Source of the DNA: Teratosphaeria epicoccoides
Taxonomy: Eukaryota > Ascomycota > Dothideomycetes > Mycosphaerellales > Teratosphaeriaceae
DNA length: 56,135 bases
NCBI GenBank assembly: GCA_021401465.1
Contig: JADDMT010000159.1
Coordinates: forward strand, 1 to 56,135
Direction of reading: 5' to 3'
The notes beneath the pieces were generated by a model. The model saw only the letters and a program-made list of their open reading frames with translations, made no database searches and was not told the origin of the DNA. Positions 45,452 to 55,600 of the stretch are shown one piece after another; the first letter of the stretch is position 1; each line of letters opens with the position of its first letter. A program made the translations under genes and the position numbers.

Positions 45452-46948
45452 TTAGCGACTACTAGTTAAGGGCTTCCTGACTAAACCTGAAGTAGAAGAG
45501 TCTTTCTTGTTACGGTCTACTAGGGACTACCTACCTGCACGGGGTCTACTAAATACCCTGAAGCAACTAGGAGTAACAGGAGTAGCGACGCTATAAAGAG
45601 AGGCTAGCATCTTCTTCTTTAGTAGGTTGCGAGGGAGCTCGTCTTTAGAGCCTATAGTAGCTAGAGAGCTAGCGACATCCCTACTACGCCTAGTCGTAAC
45701 AACTACCTCATCCTTAGCATTAGAACGCGAAGAGACTTAGGCGCGCTTGCGGCTGTTACGCTCGGCCCTCGAGATTATCTTGCGCTTTTTAACATAAGTG
45801 TTAACTACATTATCAGACTTAGTGTCTCTCTTAGGCGTAACTAGTGTGGCAACACTATGGCGCAAAGGGATCACGTTAGGACCGAAGGTATCCTAGACGT
45901 CGTCATCCTCCTCATCCTTAAAGATCTAGCCTAGAGGCTTATATCTTAGCGTCTTAGCGGACGTAGTGCGGATCGCAAGCAGGGAAGCTTCGGCTTCCTT
46001 GTCGCTAACCTTAATTTTGGCCCTAGCCTTCTTCTTCTTCTTAGATAATAGCGTCGAGGCGGCGTAGGCAGTAGCGCTACAATGTGTTAGCTGTACGCAC
46101 GCGACAGGATTCGAGTAAGTAACTTACAGCATAGTCCTTAGGACTAGCTTAGAGGCAGGCTGCCTCTTAGTACGGCGCTAGGGCGTAGCCTTAGCAGTAG
46201 GAACAGTAAATTGCTTGATAACCTTCTTGCAGATTATCCGCATCTTGAAGTCATCGTTAATAGAGGCAAGGGCCCTAAGTTGCTAACGCTAACAGCTAGT
46301 CGAATATTTCTCGACGCTAATGTTAGCCTGACAGAGAAGGTTAGCATTTATACTTAGAGGGTACCCGTACTATATACGTACTATGGCGAAGGTCTCGACC
46401 CTAATAGTTAGTACCTTCAAGATCTTCTAGACTAAGTCTGCGAGTAGACCTAGACAAACGTTTTTGCCTGTTAGCAGAGAGTCGAAGCGAACACTGCCAT
46501 GAGAATAGTTAGCAGTCGCGGTAAAGCATAAGAGGGCGCCAAGCAGGTAGGCAAGTGCCTCGCGGTACTTAGCCTATAGCCTGTTTATAGTCAGAGTACC
46601 TTTAGTAACCCCCTTGTTACGCGTACTCTAGAAGTTATCGATGTTATAGCAGAGCTAGTTATACTCGCTATATACCTCTTTTAGGAGGTCTTAGCATTTT
46701 TGATACTTACTATTATAGTTTACATAATTATAGTAGACACTACCCTCATTAAATCTGCTGACATAGATCTCGGCTACGCTTTAGTTAGTATAAGCCACGC
46801 ATACCTCGCGGGTAGAGGACGCCTTACTAACACGCAGAGGAGAGATGTATGCAGCTTAGGTACTAAGGTTGTTAAGGCATTGTCGACATAAGCGACGATC
46901 GTAGGCAGAGTAAGTAGCGTCGAACTTAGTCTGTAGCACATAAGCTAT
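45452..46948 (-). pseudogene. D1 antisense accessory ORF (498 codons, Cys-rich and basic)
   Basis: This is the reverse-strand counterpart of the D2 ORF at 51014-52510, with the same 1497-nt length from start to stop. Its start codon is now ATA (46948-46946) and many codons are stops, so it is more decayed than D2. It ends 140 bp from the gag-pol stop, tail-to-tail. See the D2 entry for protein features. Confidence 0.7.
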
Positions 46949-47730
46949 TATTGCTAAGATAAGTTAATTGATCTTAATTAATTGATTAAAGAAGAAGAAG
47001 CTCTAGTCTAGACCCGCAGACACGGCAAGGCGCAGGCTAAGCGAAATAGAAGTAGAGGTTAATGTTAGTGTTTTAGAACAGGAAGTTTAGGAAAGCAACG
47101 AGGTTTTTATACCCTCTAACAGCCCCCCTGTTACCTACCGCAACCGTTAAGCTAGTAACTCGAACTACTTGCACAGAGTACCTGCCTTTAGTTAACTTAC
47201 AAGGGGACTAAATAATGCAAGAACGGATAACGCGGCTGTTACACATGTGTACTAACTATACTCGTACTAGTCTACTAGCATGAAAATATGACGAGACTCG
47301 CGCTAGGAGCGCGCTCCTGCTGTTTCGAGTAGTACGCGCAGAGTGTCCGCGTACATTCCTACTACCCCGAGGTTCTATAACATGTTCTTTATAGTCACGG
47401 CTAAATAGGGACAGCTAAGCTACTTGGCAAGGCTAGCGCGTATGCTCGCCCTACTATTTCAAAGATTAACTAAAGTACATACTTGTAGTTTCCTGATATC
47501 TTGATCCGCATATAAAGCGAAGGTGTCGCGAAGTCGCTAAACATGTAATGGATTAAATCCCGCCTAAGTTAGTAGCCTCTACCCTGTACTCCCTACAAAG
47601 GTGTTAAGGTATATACATAACATATGTTACGTAGGCTATCTACCTATTTACTCTTGCGTAGTGTAAGTGTGCTATATCCTATACCCTATATGTTCCGCGC
47701 GTATTACTTAGTAAGGCTAGGGACATCCTC
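46949..47730. other. D1 segment between antisense ORF and polypurine tract
   Basis: There is no gene here. An AT-rich palindromic stretch, TTAATTGATCTTAATTAATT, lies at 46964-46983, about 20 bp upstream of the antisense start; its counterpart in D2 is near 50970-50998. The segment is conserved in D2 (50232-51013), so it probably holds the antisense promoter and leader. A plus-strand open stretch at 46700-46891 is a shadow. Confidence 0.45.
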
Positions 47731-47746
47731 ATAGGAGGAGGGGTAG
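47731..47746 (+). promoter_or_regulatory. D1 polypurine tract
   Basis: ATAGGAGGAGGGGTAG lies right before the 3' LTR (TAATACGG, originally TGATACGG). The complement CCCCTCCTCCTATGAGG follows the D2 LTR at 50219. Confidence 0.7.
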
Positions 47747-48106
47747 TAATACGGTTAATACTAGGGGGCTATTAGAGCCGCATAGGTTCTGATGTTTGCC
47801 CTTAGTATGTAGTAACCCTGCTACATATAGCAAGGGAGTCCTTTGTACATACGTTAGCTTGTATGTCGTCTAAGTAGGATTAATGGTTGACGTAGGATGC
47901 CCCTACGTCGCTAACCCTACGATACCCCTACAGGGATAGGCTCGGACATGCTTTCCCTAATTAAGGGGCGTCAGGGGTTATAAGCACCTCTAGCGCTACC
48001 TCTGCGATAAGCAGAAAGCAGCGCTGTCTTGTACCTATTAAAAGGTCGGATTACTCTGTCATACTACGAGATATTTTTATATTATATAGCATATATATCT
48101 ATATTA
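47747..48106 (+). repeat. D1 3' LTR
   Basis: This 360-bp LTR starts TAATACGGTTAATACTAGGG and ends CTATATTA, followed by the target duplication GGCTG. Confidence 0.9.
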
Positions 48107-48111
48107 GGCTG

Positions 48112-49560
48112 CCCTAGCAAGACTAGCGCTCTAGGCATATCTAATACGTAGAATATGCTCTGCGTATACTTCTCGTACCCTGTACTGCCTACTAGCTAGA
48201 TCTTTAGCTAATACGCGCCATAATAATGGCCTCTCTTCCCCTAGAATGAATCTATAGCGGGAAGAGGCACTCTTGCGACTCGCTTAAGCCTATGCTATAA
48301 GACATATGCTTAAGACATGACGTTAATGTCTGCGTAATTATCAAGTAATATGTCTTTCTTAACTTTGTCTCCTTCTACGACAACAACAGCACTATTTAGG
48401 CACTTCGTAGGCACTAGGGCTATGTCTAGTCCTAAAGCATCTTTGCTTCTAGTTAAGGCTATAGAAGGGCTCCTTGACTAATAACTAGCCCTTGCCCGAT
48501 GTACTACTACTATCCTCTTACGTAGTAAGCAGGCTTAGTCATAGCATCAAGCCTTAGTTAGCTGCACTATTTCTGCCTTGTAGGTAGAAGCTGTTACCTC
48601 CCTCTTTAGTACACGACAGTCCTGCGCCTAATAGCCAGGTTTACTACAGTTATAGTAGTTGTTATTCTTATTAGCTACTCCGCTACTACTCTAAGCTAGC
48701 GGCGCTAACCTTCGAGAATCTCTACTAGGCTTCTTACTGTTACCCCTATTAGGCTTCTTTAGGTCCTGTTAGTTTTAATGCTTGCTAGTAGTATGCTTAT
48801 GTAGAGCACGTAAGCCTCTTACTCCTAACTACCTAATCTGCGTCGCTAGGGAGATTAGTTCGTCCCTAGTCTTAGGTGCCTAGTAGTACACTATAATAGC
48901 CTCGCTTAAGGCATCTCGCAGCTTTACGAGTAGGTACTACATACGCTATGCAGGAGTATATAGTTCTATCTGCTCTTCTAGCGTAGCTAAATATGCTATA
49001 AATAAGGAGGCGCTTTGCTTCTTGCCCTACTTAGTAGTCTTGTACTACTAGGCTACAGTTAGCCTGTAATTAGCAGGATCCTCGACTATATCTACTATCT
49101 CCTAGTAGAACATCTCCTATGTATATTCTAGCGCTAAGTTAGCTACCTTATGCCTATTATGCTAGGTATCTAACATGTCCCCTTTAAGGAACATGCTAGC
49201 GTATATGATCCTCGCATGCGTACTACTATAGGCTGTACCTAATAACGCGAACACCTTCTTTAAGTAGCAGATAAACGTCCTTGCTTCTTTTAGTGTCCTC
49301 CCTAAGAACTTAGGGGCAGTTTAAGGCGTAGTCTGCCTAAATTATATATAGTCGGAACTAGCAAGTTAGTTTATTATGTTAATGTTACTAACTCTACTTC
49401 TAATTGCTAGAAGCTAGCTACCTATATGCACTTACGCTACGCTATGTTAGCTCGCAGATTGTATAGGCGTTACGCTTTTACTAGCTCTACCTGTTCTCTC
49501 TCTAGGCAAGCTATCTCTTTGTCTTTAGTTTCCTCTATGACGCTATAGGCGTCCTGTCCT
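48112..49560 (-). pseudogene. B3 gag and protease (upstream part of B3 gag-pol)
   Basis: The minus-strand continuation of B3 corresponds to B1 9451 to about 10900 and includes the gag helical region and the knuckle region near 48640. It ends at the D1 junction. It forms the 1.7-kb spacer between the D1 and D2 inverted repeats. Confidence 0.75.
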
Positions 49561-49684
49561 TCTTCGAGCTAGCCGTTACGTTAATGCTAGATACAAGCAG
49601 GCGTGTAGCCTCCTTAGCTAGGGGTAGGAATACTAGCTATTATGAGCGCTCTATAGGCTACAACTAGGGTAGAGTAATTAGAAT

Positions 49685-49855
49685 TAATATAGTATGCGAC
49701 TAGTAATTAATACGTAGGTATGTAGTAGCGTATAGAGCCTCTATCTCTAATTACAGAGTAAGGTCTAAAACTAATTACTACCTTTGTTCTATTATAAAGC
49801 GCGGCGTATAATATGCGCCTATGTACGTCACGTATAGCTTAGCTTACTAGTCTAG
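49685..49855 (-). repeat. B3 5' LTR, interrupted by D2
   Basis: The sequence from TAATATAGTATGCGACTAG to GCTTACTAGTCTAG matches the first 171 bp (in this orientation) of a B LTR. The D2 LTR starts abruptly at 49856, and TCTAG (49851-49855) is the candidate D2 target duplication. Confidence 0.85.
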
Positions 49856-50215
49856 TAATATAGATGTATATGCTATATGATATGAAAATATCTCGCAGTG
49901 TGACAGAGTAATCCGACCTTTTAGTAGGTACAAGACAGCGCTGCTTTCTGCTTATCGCAGAGGTAGCGCTAAGGGTGCTTATAACCCCCGACGCTCCTTA
50001 ATTAGGGAAAGCATGTCTGAGCCTAACCTCGCAGGGGTACTGTAGGGTCAGCGACGTAGGGGCGTCCTACGTCGACAACTGATCCTACTCGGACGACATA
50101 CAAGCTAACGTATATACAAAGGACCCCCTTGCTATATGTAGCAGGGTCACTGCATGCTAAGGGCGGCTATTAGAACCTATGCGGTTCTAATAGCCCCCTA
50201 GTATTAACCGTATCA
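49856..50215 (-). repeat. D2 3' LTR (inverted)
   Basis: It starts TAATATAGATG and ends AACCGTATCA, 360 bp, an exact length match to both D1 LTRs. The terminal TATCA (complement of TGATA) is unmutated here. Confidence 0.9.
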
Positions 50216-51013
50216 CTGCCCCTCCTCCTATGAGGATGTCCCTAGCCTTACTAAGTGACGCACGCGGAACATATAGGGTACGGGATGTAGCATGCTTACA
50301 CCGCGCAAGGGTAAATAGGTAGATAGCCTACGTAACATGTGTCATGCGCATACCTTAACACCTTCGTAGCGAGTACAGGGCGGAGGCTGCTAACTTAGGC
50401 GGGTTTTAATCTGTTACATGTTAGGCGGCTTCGTAACACCTTCGCTTTACATGCGGATCGAGATATCAGGAAACTACGAGTACGTACTTCGGTTAATCCT
50501 TGAAATTATAGGGCGAGCATGCGCGCCGGCCTTGCCAAGTAGCTTGGCCGTCCCTATTTAGTCGTGACCGTGAAGAACATGTTGCAGAACCTTGAGGTAG
50601 TAGGAAAGTACGCGGACGCTCTGCGCGCGCCGCTCGAAACAGCAGGAGCGCGCTCCTAGCGCGGGCCTCGCCACATTTCCATGCTAGTAGGCTAGCACGA
50701 GTGCGGTTAGCGCACATGCGTGATAGCCGCGTTATCTGTTATTGCATCATTCGGTCCCCTTGTAAGTCAACTAAAGGCAGGTACTCTACGCATGTAGTTC
50801 GAGTCACTAGCTTAACGGTTGTAGTAGGCAACAGGGGTGCTGTTAGAGGGTATGAAAACCTCGTCGCTTCCTAAACTTTCCTGTTCTAAGACACTAACAT
50901 TAACCTCCGCTCCTACTTCGCTTAGCTTGCGCCTCGCCGTGTCTACGGGTCTATACTAGAGCTCCTTCTTCTTCAATCAATCAATTAAGATCAATTAACC
51001 CGTCTTAGCTATA
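50216..51013. other. D2 polypurine tract complement and antisense upstream segment
   Basis: CCCCTCCTCCTATGAGG at 50219 is the complement of the polypurine tract. The rest matches 46949-47730 of D1 and has no gene. The AT-rich palindromic block precedes the ATG at 51014. A minus-strand open stretch at 50493-50717 is not conserved as a gene. Confidence 0.45.
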
Positions 51014-52510
51014 ATGGCTCATGTGCTACAGACTAAGTTCGACGCTACTCGCTCTGCCCGCGATTGTCGCTCATGTCGACAATGCCTTAACAACCTTAGT
51101 AGCTAAGCTGCACACATCTCTCCTCTATGTGTTAGTAAGGCGTCCCCTACCCGCGAGGTATGCGTGACTAGTACTAACTAAAGCGTAGCTAAGATCTGCG
51201 TTAGCGGGTTTAATAAGGGCAGTATCTACCGTAATTGTGTCAACTATAATAGCAAGCATCAAAAATGCTAAGACCTCCCTGAAGAGGTGTATGGCGAGTA
51301 CAACTAGCTCTGCTGTAACATCGATGACTTCTAGAGTACGCGCGACAAGGGGATTGCCAAAGGTACTCTAACTATGAACAGGCTACAGGCTAAATACCGC
51401 GAGGCACTCGCCTACCTGCTTAGCGCCCTCTCGTGCTTTACCGCGACTGCTAACCGTTCTCATGGCAGTGTTCGCTTCGACTCTCTGCTAATAGGCGAAA
51501 ATGTTTGTCTAGGTCTAATTGTAGACTTAGTCTAGAAGATCTTGAAGGTGCTAACTATTAGGGTTAAGACCTTCGCCATAGTACGCTTATAGTATAGGTA
51601 CCCTCTAAGTATAGATGCTGACTTTCTCCGCTAGGCTAACGTTAGCGTCGAGAAATATCCGACTAGCTGTTAGCGTCAGCAACTCGGGGCCCTTGCCTCT
51701 ATTGACGATGACTTTAAGACGCGGATAATCTGCAAGAAGGTCATCAAGCAATTTACCGCTCCCGCCGCTAAGGCCACGCCCTAGCGCCATACTAAGAGAC
51801 AGCCTGCCTCTAAGCTAGTCCCGAGGACTAAGCCGTAAGTTACTCACTCGAATCCTGTCGCGTGCGTATAGCTAACACATTGTAGCGCCGCCGCCTACGC
51901 CGCCTCGACGCTACTGTCTAAGAAGAAGAAGAGGGCTAGGGCTGAAATTAAGGTCAGCGACAAGGAAGCCGAGCCTTCCCCGCTTGCGACCTGCACTGCG
52001 TCTGTCAAGACGCTAAGGCACAAGCCTCTAGGCCAGATCTTTAAGGATAAGGAGGATGACGACGTCTAGGATACCTTCGGTCCTAACGTAATCCCTTCGC
52101 GCTATAGTGTCACTACACTAGTTACGCCTAAGGGAGACACCGAGTCTAATGATGTAGTCGACACTCGTGTCAAGAAGCGCAAGATGATCTCGAGGGCCAA
52201 GCGCGACAGCTACAAGCACGCTCGAGTCTCTTCGCCTTCTGATGCTAAGGATGAGGTAGTCGTTACGACTAGGCGCGGTAAGGGTGTCGCTAGTTCTCTG
52301 GCTACTATAGGCTCTGAAGACGAGCTCCCTCGCAACCTACTAAAGAAGAAGATGCTAGCCTCTCTTCGTGGCGTTACTACCCCCGTTACTCATAGTCGCT
52401 TTAGGGTGTTTAGTAGACCCCGTGTAGGTAGGCAGTCCCTAGCGGACCGTAACAAGAAAGACTCTCCTACTTCGGGTTTAGTCAGGAAGCCCCCGACTAG
52501 TAGTCGCTAA
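51014..52510 (+). pseudogene. D2 antisense accessory ORF (498 codons, Cys-rich and basic)
   Basis: One frame runs from ATG 51014 to TAA 52508-52510 with no intron needed. It is broken by nine TAG, four TAA and no TGA. Residues 18-30 contain C-x2-C-x2-C; about 25 codons later are further Cys, then near residue 80 a C-x2-[Y, likely former C]-x6-C motif ahead of a D-L-P. The middle is Leu-rich (Y-L-L-S-A-L-S-C-F-T). The C-terminal half is strongly basic with K-K-K-K-R-A-R and K-K-R-K clusters that look like nuclear localisation signals. The last 108 codons (52184-52510) are open. It is convergent with gag-pol, whose stop is 140 bp away. The length and frame are conserved in D1, and a fragment lies at 7203-7437. 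Function is unknown; a zinc-binding nuclear protein is an inference. Confidence 0.72.
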
Positions 52511-52650
52511 GCATTAGCTACAAAGCTAATCCGAGCATGTCTCTTGTTCTTCTTGGGTTTATTCTAGGTGTGCCTTTAGGCATTAATGATGTATAAGTAG
52601 GGCGTTTGCTTCTTGTTGTTACTTCGCGTGTTATGCGCTACATACACGTG

Positions 52651-55600
52651 TTAAGAATCCTGCTCTAGAACCCTTATCTTCCTACGAATCGACCTTCTTA
52701 AGCCCTGCTCACGCCTCCTCCGCTCTTCGAATTCACGAATAGCTTCTAGAGCGTTCTTGTAGTCTTCAGCTGGAACCTATTATGTGTACTTAGGTAGGTA
52801 TCCTTTCTACTTCACTAGATAGTGCGTTGCGCCCTTACGCCGCATACTGTCCTTAATACCCTCGACTTCCTACTCTTCGTTCTCTTCTGCTACTAGCATC
52901 GGGTCCGCGGGCTCTTCGCCCTCGCGCTATACCTATAGTTTAAGTAGAGATACGTAGAAGACGTCATGCACACGATACGACGATAGCAACGATAGCCGGT
53001 ACGCCTGCGAGCCTATCGCGTCGCGTATCCGGAAGGGTCCGACGAACCTTGGCGTCATCTTCTTGCTTGGAAGTTTCAGCTTGAGATTCTTCGTCAATAG
53101 TAACACCTTCGTACTAACTCCGTACTACATCGGTTTAGCATAGGCGTTATTATGTTTAATCTAGGATTCTGAGGCCTTTTTCTAGTGTTCTATTAGCACC
53201 GAATGTACCTCGCGCATACGCCACGCTAATTCCGTAGCAGCCGGCACCCTCTCCTTAGAAGACTCGTCCTGAGGCGGTTCTAGGTGTATTTCCGGATTAA
53301 AGCTATAAAGAATCTGAAATAGCAACATGCGCATAGTAGCATGCACGCTGTTATTAACTGCAAATTCCGCCATAGGAATTGCGTCGGCCTAGGCATCCTA
53401 GTTCTTAGCGTAGTAGCACCGAAGGTACTACTTAAGAGTCTAGTTCATACGTTTAGTCTGACTATTAGTCTGTGGATAGAATGCTGTACTTAGGCAGTGC
53501 TTAACACGCGCCTCAAACACAAATTCTTGCTAGTATTTACTAGTGAAGACAGAACCTCGATCCGATAGGATACTTCAGGGGATACTAAAGCGCCATATGA
53601 CTTCGTCGCGAAGTAGCCGCGTAAGCTCGCCGCTTGTGCACCTTTTCGTACATAGGATGAAGACATTCATCTTCGAGTATTAGTTAACTACTACAAGGAC
53701 AGCATTAACTATATTGCCTTTCTACTTTGCTAGTAGCAAATCGGTAATAAAATCTATAGTCAAGTCTTGCCATAGTCTCTCTAGTAGTAGGAGCGCCTAA
53801 TCATCGCTATAGGGGCGATAGCGCCGAGATTTGCTAATCTAGCACGTCTAGCAGGATTTGACATAGTCAGAGACATCCTGTTCTAGCGTAGGCTACTAGT
53901 ATTTGCGTCCGAGAAGTGCGTTTGTCTTCTCTACGCCAAAATGGCCCGCGAGTTCATTGTCATGATGAATACAGAGGAGCTGCGAACAGAGTACGCGGTT
54001 AGCAGGTACGTAGAGCCTATTGTCAAAGTACTACAAGTCGCCTGACTTAGTCTAGTACTTCGGACCGCCTGCGGTATCCTAGAGGGCTACACCCTTATTA
54101 ATTAACTCCGGTTCTTGCTGTTGCAATCGCTAAATAAGTCTCGAGACTTCTTTAAAGGGTTCTTTAGACATTGCATACTTACTATATGTAAGCTAGTTAA
54201 CTACTACACGGATCAAGCTAGACACGGTCGCTACAGCTGCCAGATAGGGGGGTTCGTTACTAGCGGAGGCTGTGAGGCCCTATTAGACCTGTAGTCGACC
54301 TATAAGAGGAGCTAACGACAGATCGCCGCCCTAAACTGCAAGCTTCGTTTGTAGTGTAGGGAGAAGCTGTTAGTTACCCTCTTCCCTAGTGTCGTAGTCT
54401 GGTCGTCACGAAGGACTATTAGCTAGATTCGTTTTTCCGGAACGATGCTAGATAACGAAGTCAAAGCTAGCGAGGAAAGTTGCCTACCTTGCTTGCCGAC
54501 TACTTAGCTGCTTTACGCCCATGAAGCCGCGAAGGTTGTTATAGTTAGTAAGCACCTTAATAGGGTGCGCTACGCCTTCGAGGTAGTGTTAGTACTCCTT
54601 GAAGCTGTTAACAATAGCCAAAAGTTCTTAGTCGTAAGTCTCATAGTTGAGCTTAGCGCCCTGCATCTTCCGCGACTAGAAGGCAATCAGGTACTATCGC
54701 GTACTGCCTTCGTGCGACTAGAGCTGCGATATAATTACGGCTATTGCGAATTTTGAAGCATTAGTCTCTATCCAGATCTTCGTAGCGGGGTTAAAGTGCC
54801 GAAGTATAGGCGTAGTTTAAAAAGCTGCTTTAAGTTTAGAGAAGGCCTTACTCTAAGCCTCCTCCTAAGGCACTTTCCCTAGCTTTTTTCCTCGAACCGC
54901 GCCCTTTGCGAGGGCCATGAGGGGAGCCACGATCTTCGAGTAAGATCGTATGAATCTGCGATAGAAGTTAGTAAATCCTAGGAACACCTGCACTTCTCGG
55001 AGAGTAGTTAGCCGCGGCTACTCCGCGATTGCAGACACCCTTTAGTCATCTATGATAACTCCTTCTGTAGAGACGATGTATCCGAGAAACTTAATCCTAT
55101 CTGTTAGGAATGAGCACTTCTTTAGGTTCGCGTACAGAGCGAACTTGCGGAGCTATTCGAGCACTATACTTAGATGCCGAATATGCTCCTCCTTCGAGTT
55201 AGAATAGACTAGTATATCGTCTAAATTCACTACGTAGCAGGTGTTAACGAGGCCGGCTAGGGCCTAGTTAATATACGCTTAGAACGTTGCTAGTATGTTA
55301 GTCAAGCTAAACAGCATTACTATATACTCGAAGTGTCTATACCGCGTTCGGAATGTAGTCTTCTACTTGTCGCCCTTTCGGATTAGTATCTAGTAGTAGG
55401 CGTCCTTTAAGTCGATAGACAAGAAGATAGCGGCGTGACTAAGGCGGTCAAGCGTCTCGCTAATAAGTAGTAGGGGGCAGCGGTTCTTCTAGGTCACTAC
55501 GTTAAGGCCCCTATAGTTAACGCATAGGCGGAGCGTGTTATCCTTCTTCAGGACGAACATAACTAGCGCTCTAGCCTCGCTGTCGCTTCGTCGGATCCAC

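Larger units (their letters stand above)
39938..48106 (+). mobile_element. D1: complete Ty3/gypsy chromovirus with antisense gene
   Basis: The element is 8169 bp with two 360-bp LTRs (39938-40297 and 47747-48106) and the target duplication GGCTA (39933-39937) / GGCTG (48107-48111). It holds a single-frame gag-pol (40572-45311), a convergent 498-codon ORF (46948-45452), an 800-bp segment, a polypurine tract and LTR. It sits in the protease/RT region of B3. Confidence 0.92.
34820..49855 (-). mobile_element. B3: inverted family B element, split by D1 and D2
   Basis: On the minus strand B3 runs from a 5' LTR (49855-49685, itself cut by D2) through gag and protease (to 48112), then D1, then RT to chromodomain (39937-36582), the antisense gene (35387-36465, plus strand), the polypurine tract (complement of 35025-35040) and the 3' LTR (35024-34820). 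ATTAG at 34815-34819 is the candidate left target duplication in B2. Only about 30 bp of its 5' LTR lie beyond D2, off the window. Confidence 0.85.

Noticed and set aside
46700..46891. 63-codon plus-strand open frame in D1
   Set aside because: It is opposite the D1 antisense ORF; the minus-strand reading is conserved at full length in D2, this one is not.
50493..50717. 74-codon minus-strand open frame in D2
   Set aside because: It lies in the segment upstream of the antisense ORF, is Arg-rich because of CG-rich DNA, and is not kept in D1 (47280-47500).
51605..51790. 61-codon minus-strand open frame in D2
   Set aside because: It is opposite the longer conserved plus-strand accessory ORF.
54565..54756. 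63-codon plus-strand open frame in D2
   Set aside because: It is antisense to D2 RNase H, which reads on the minus strand.
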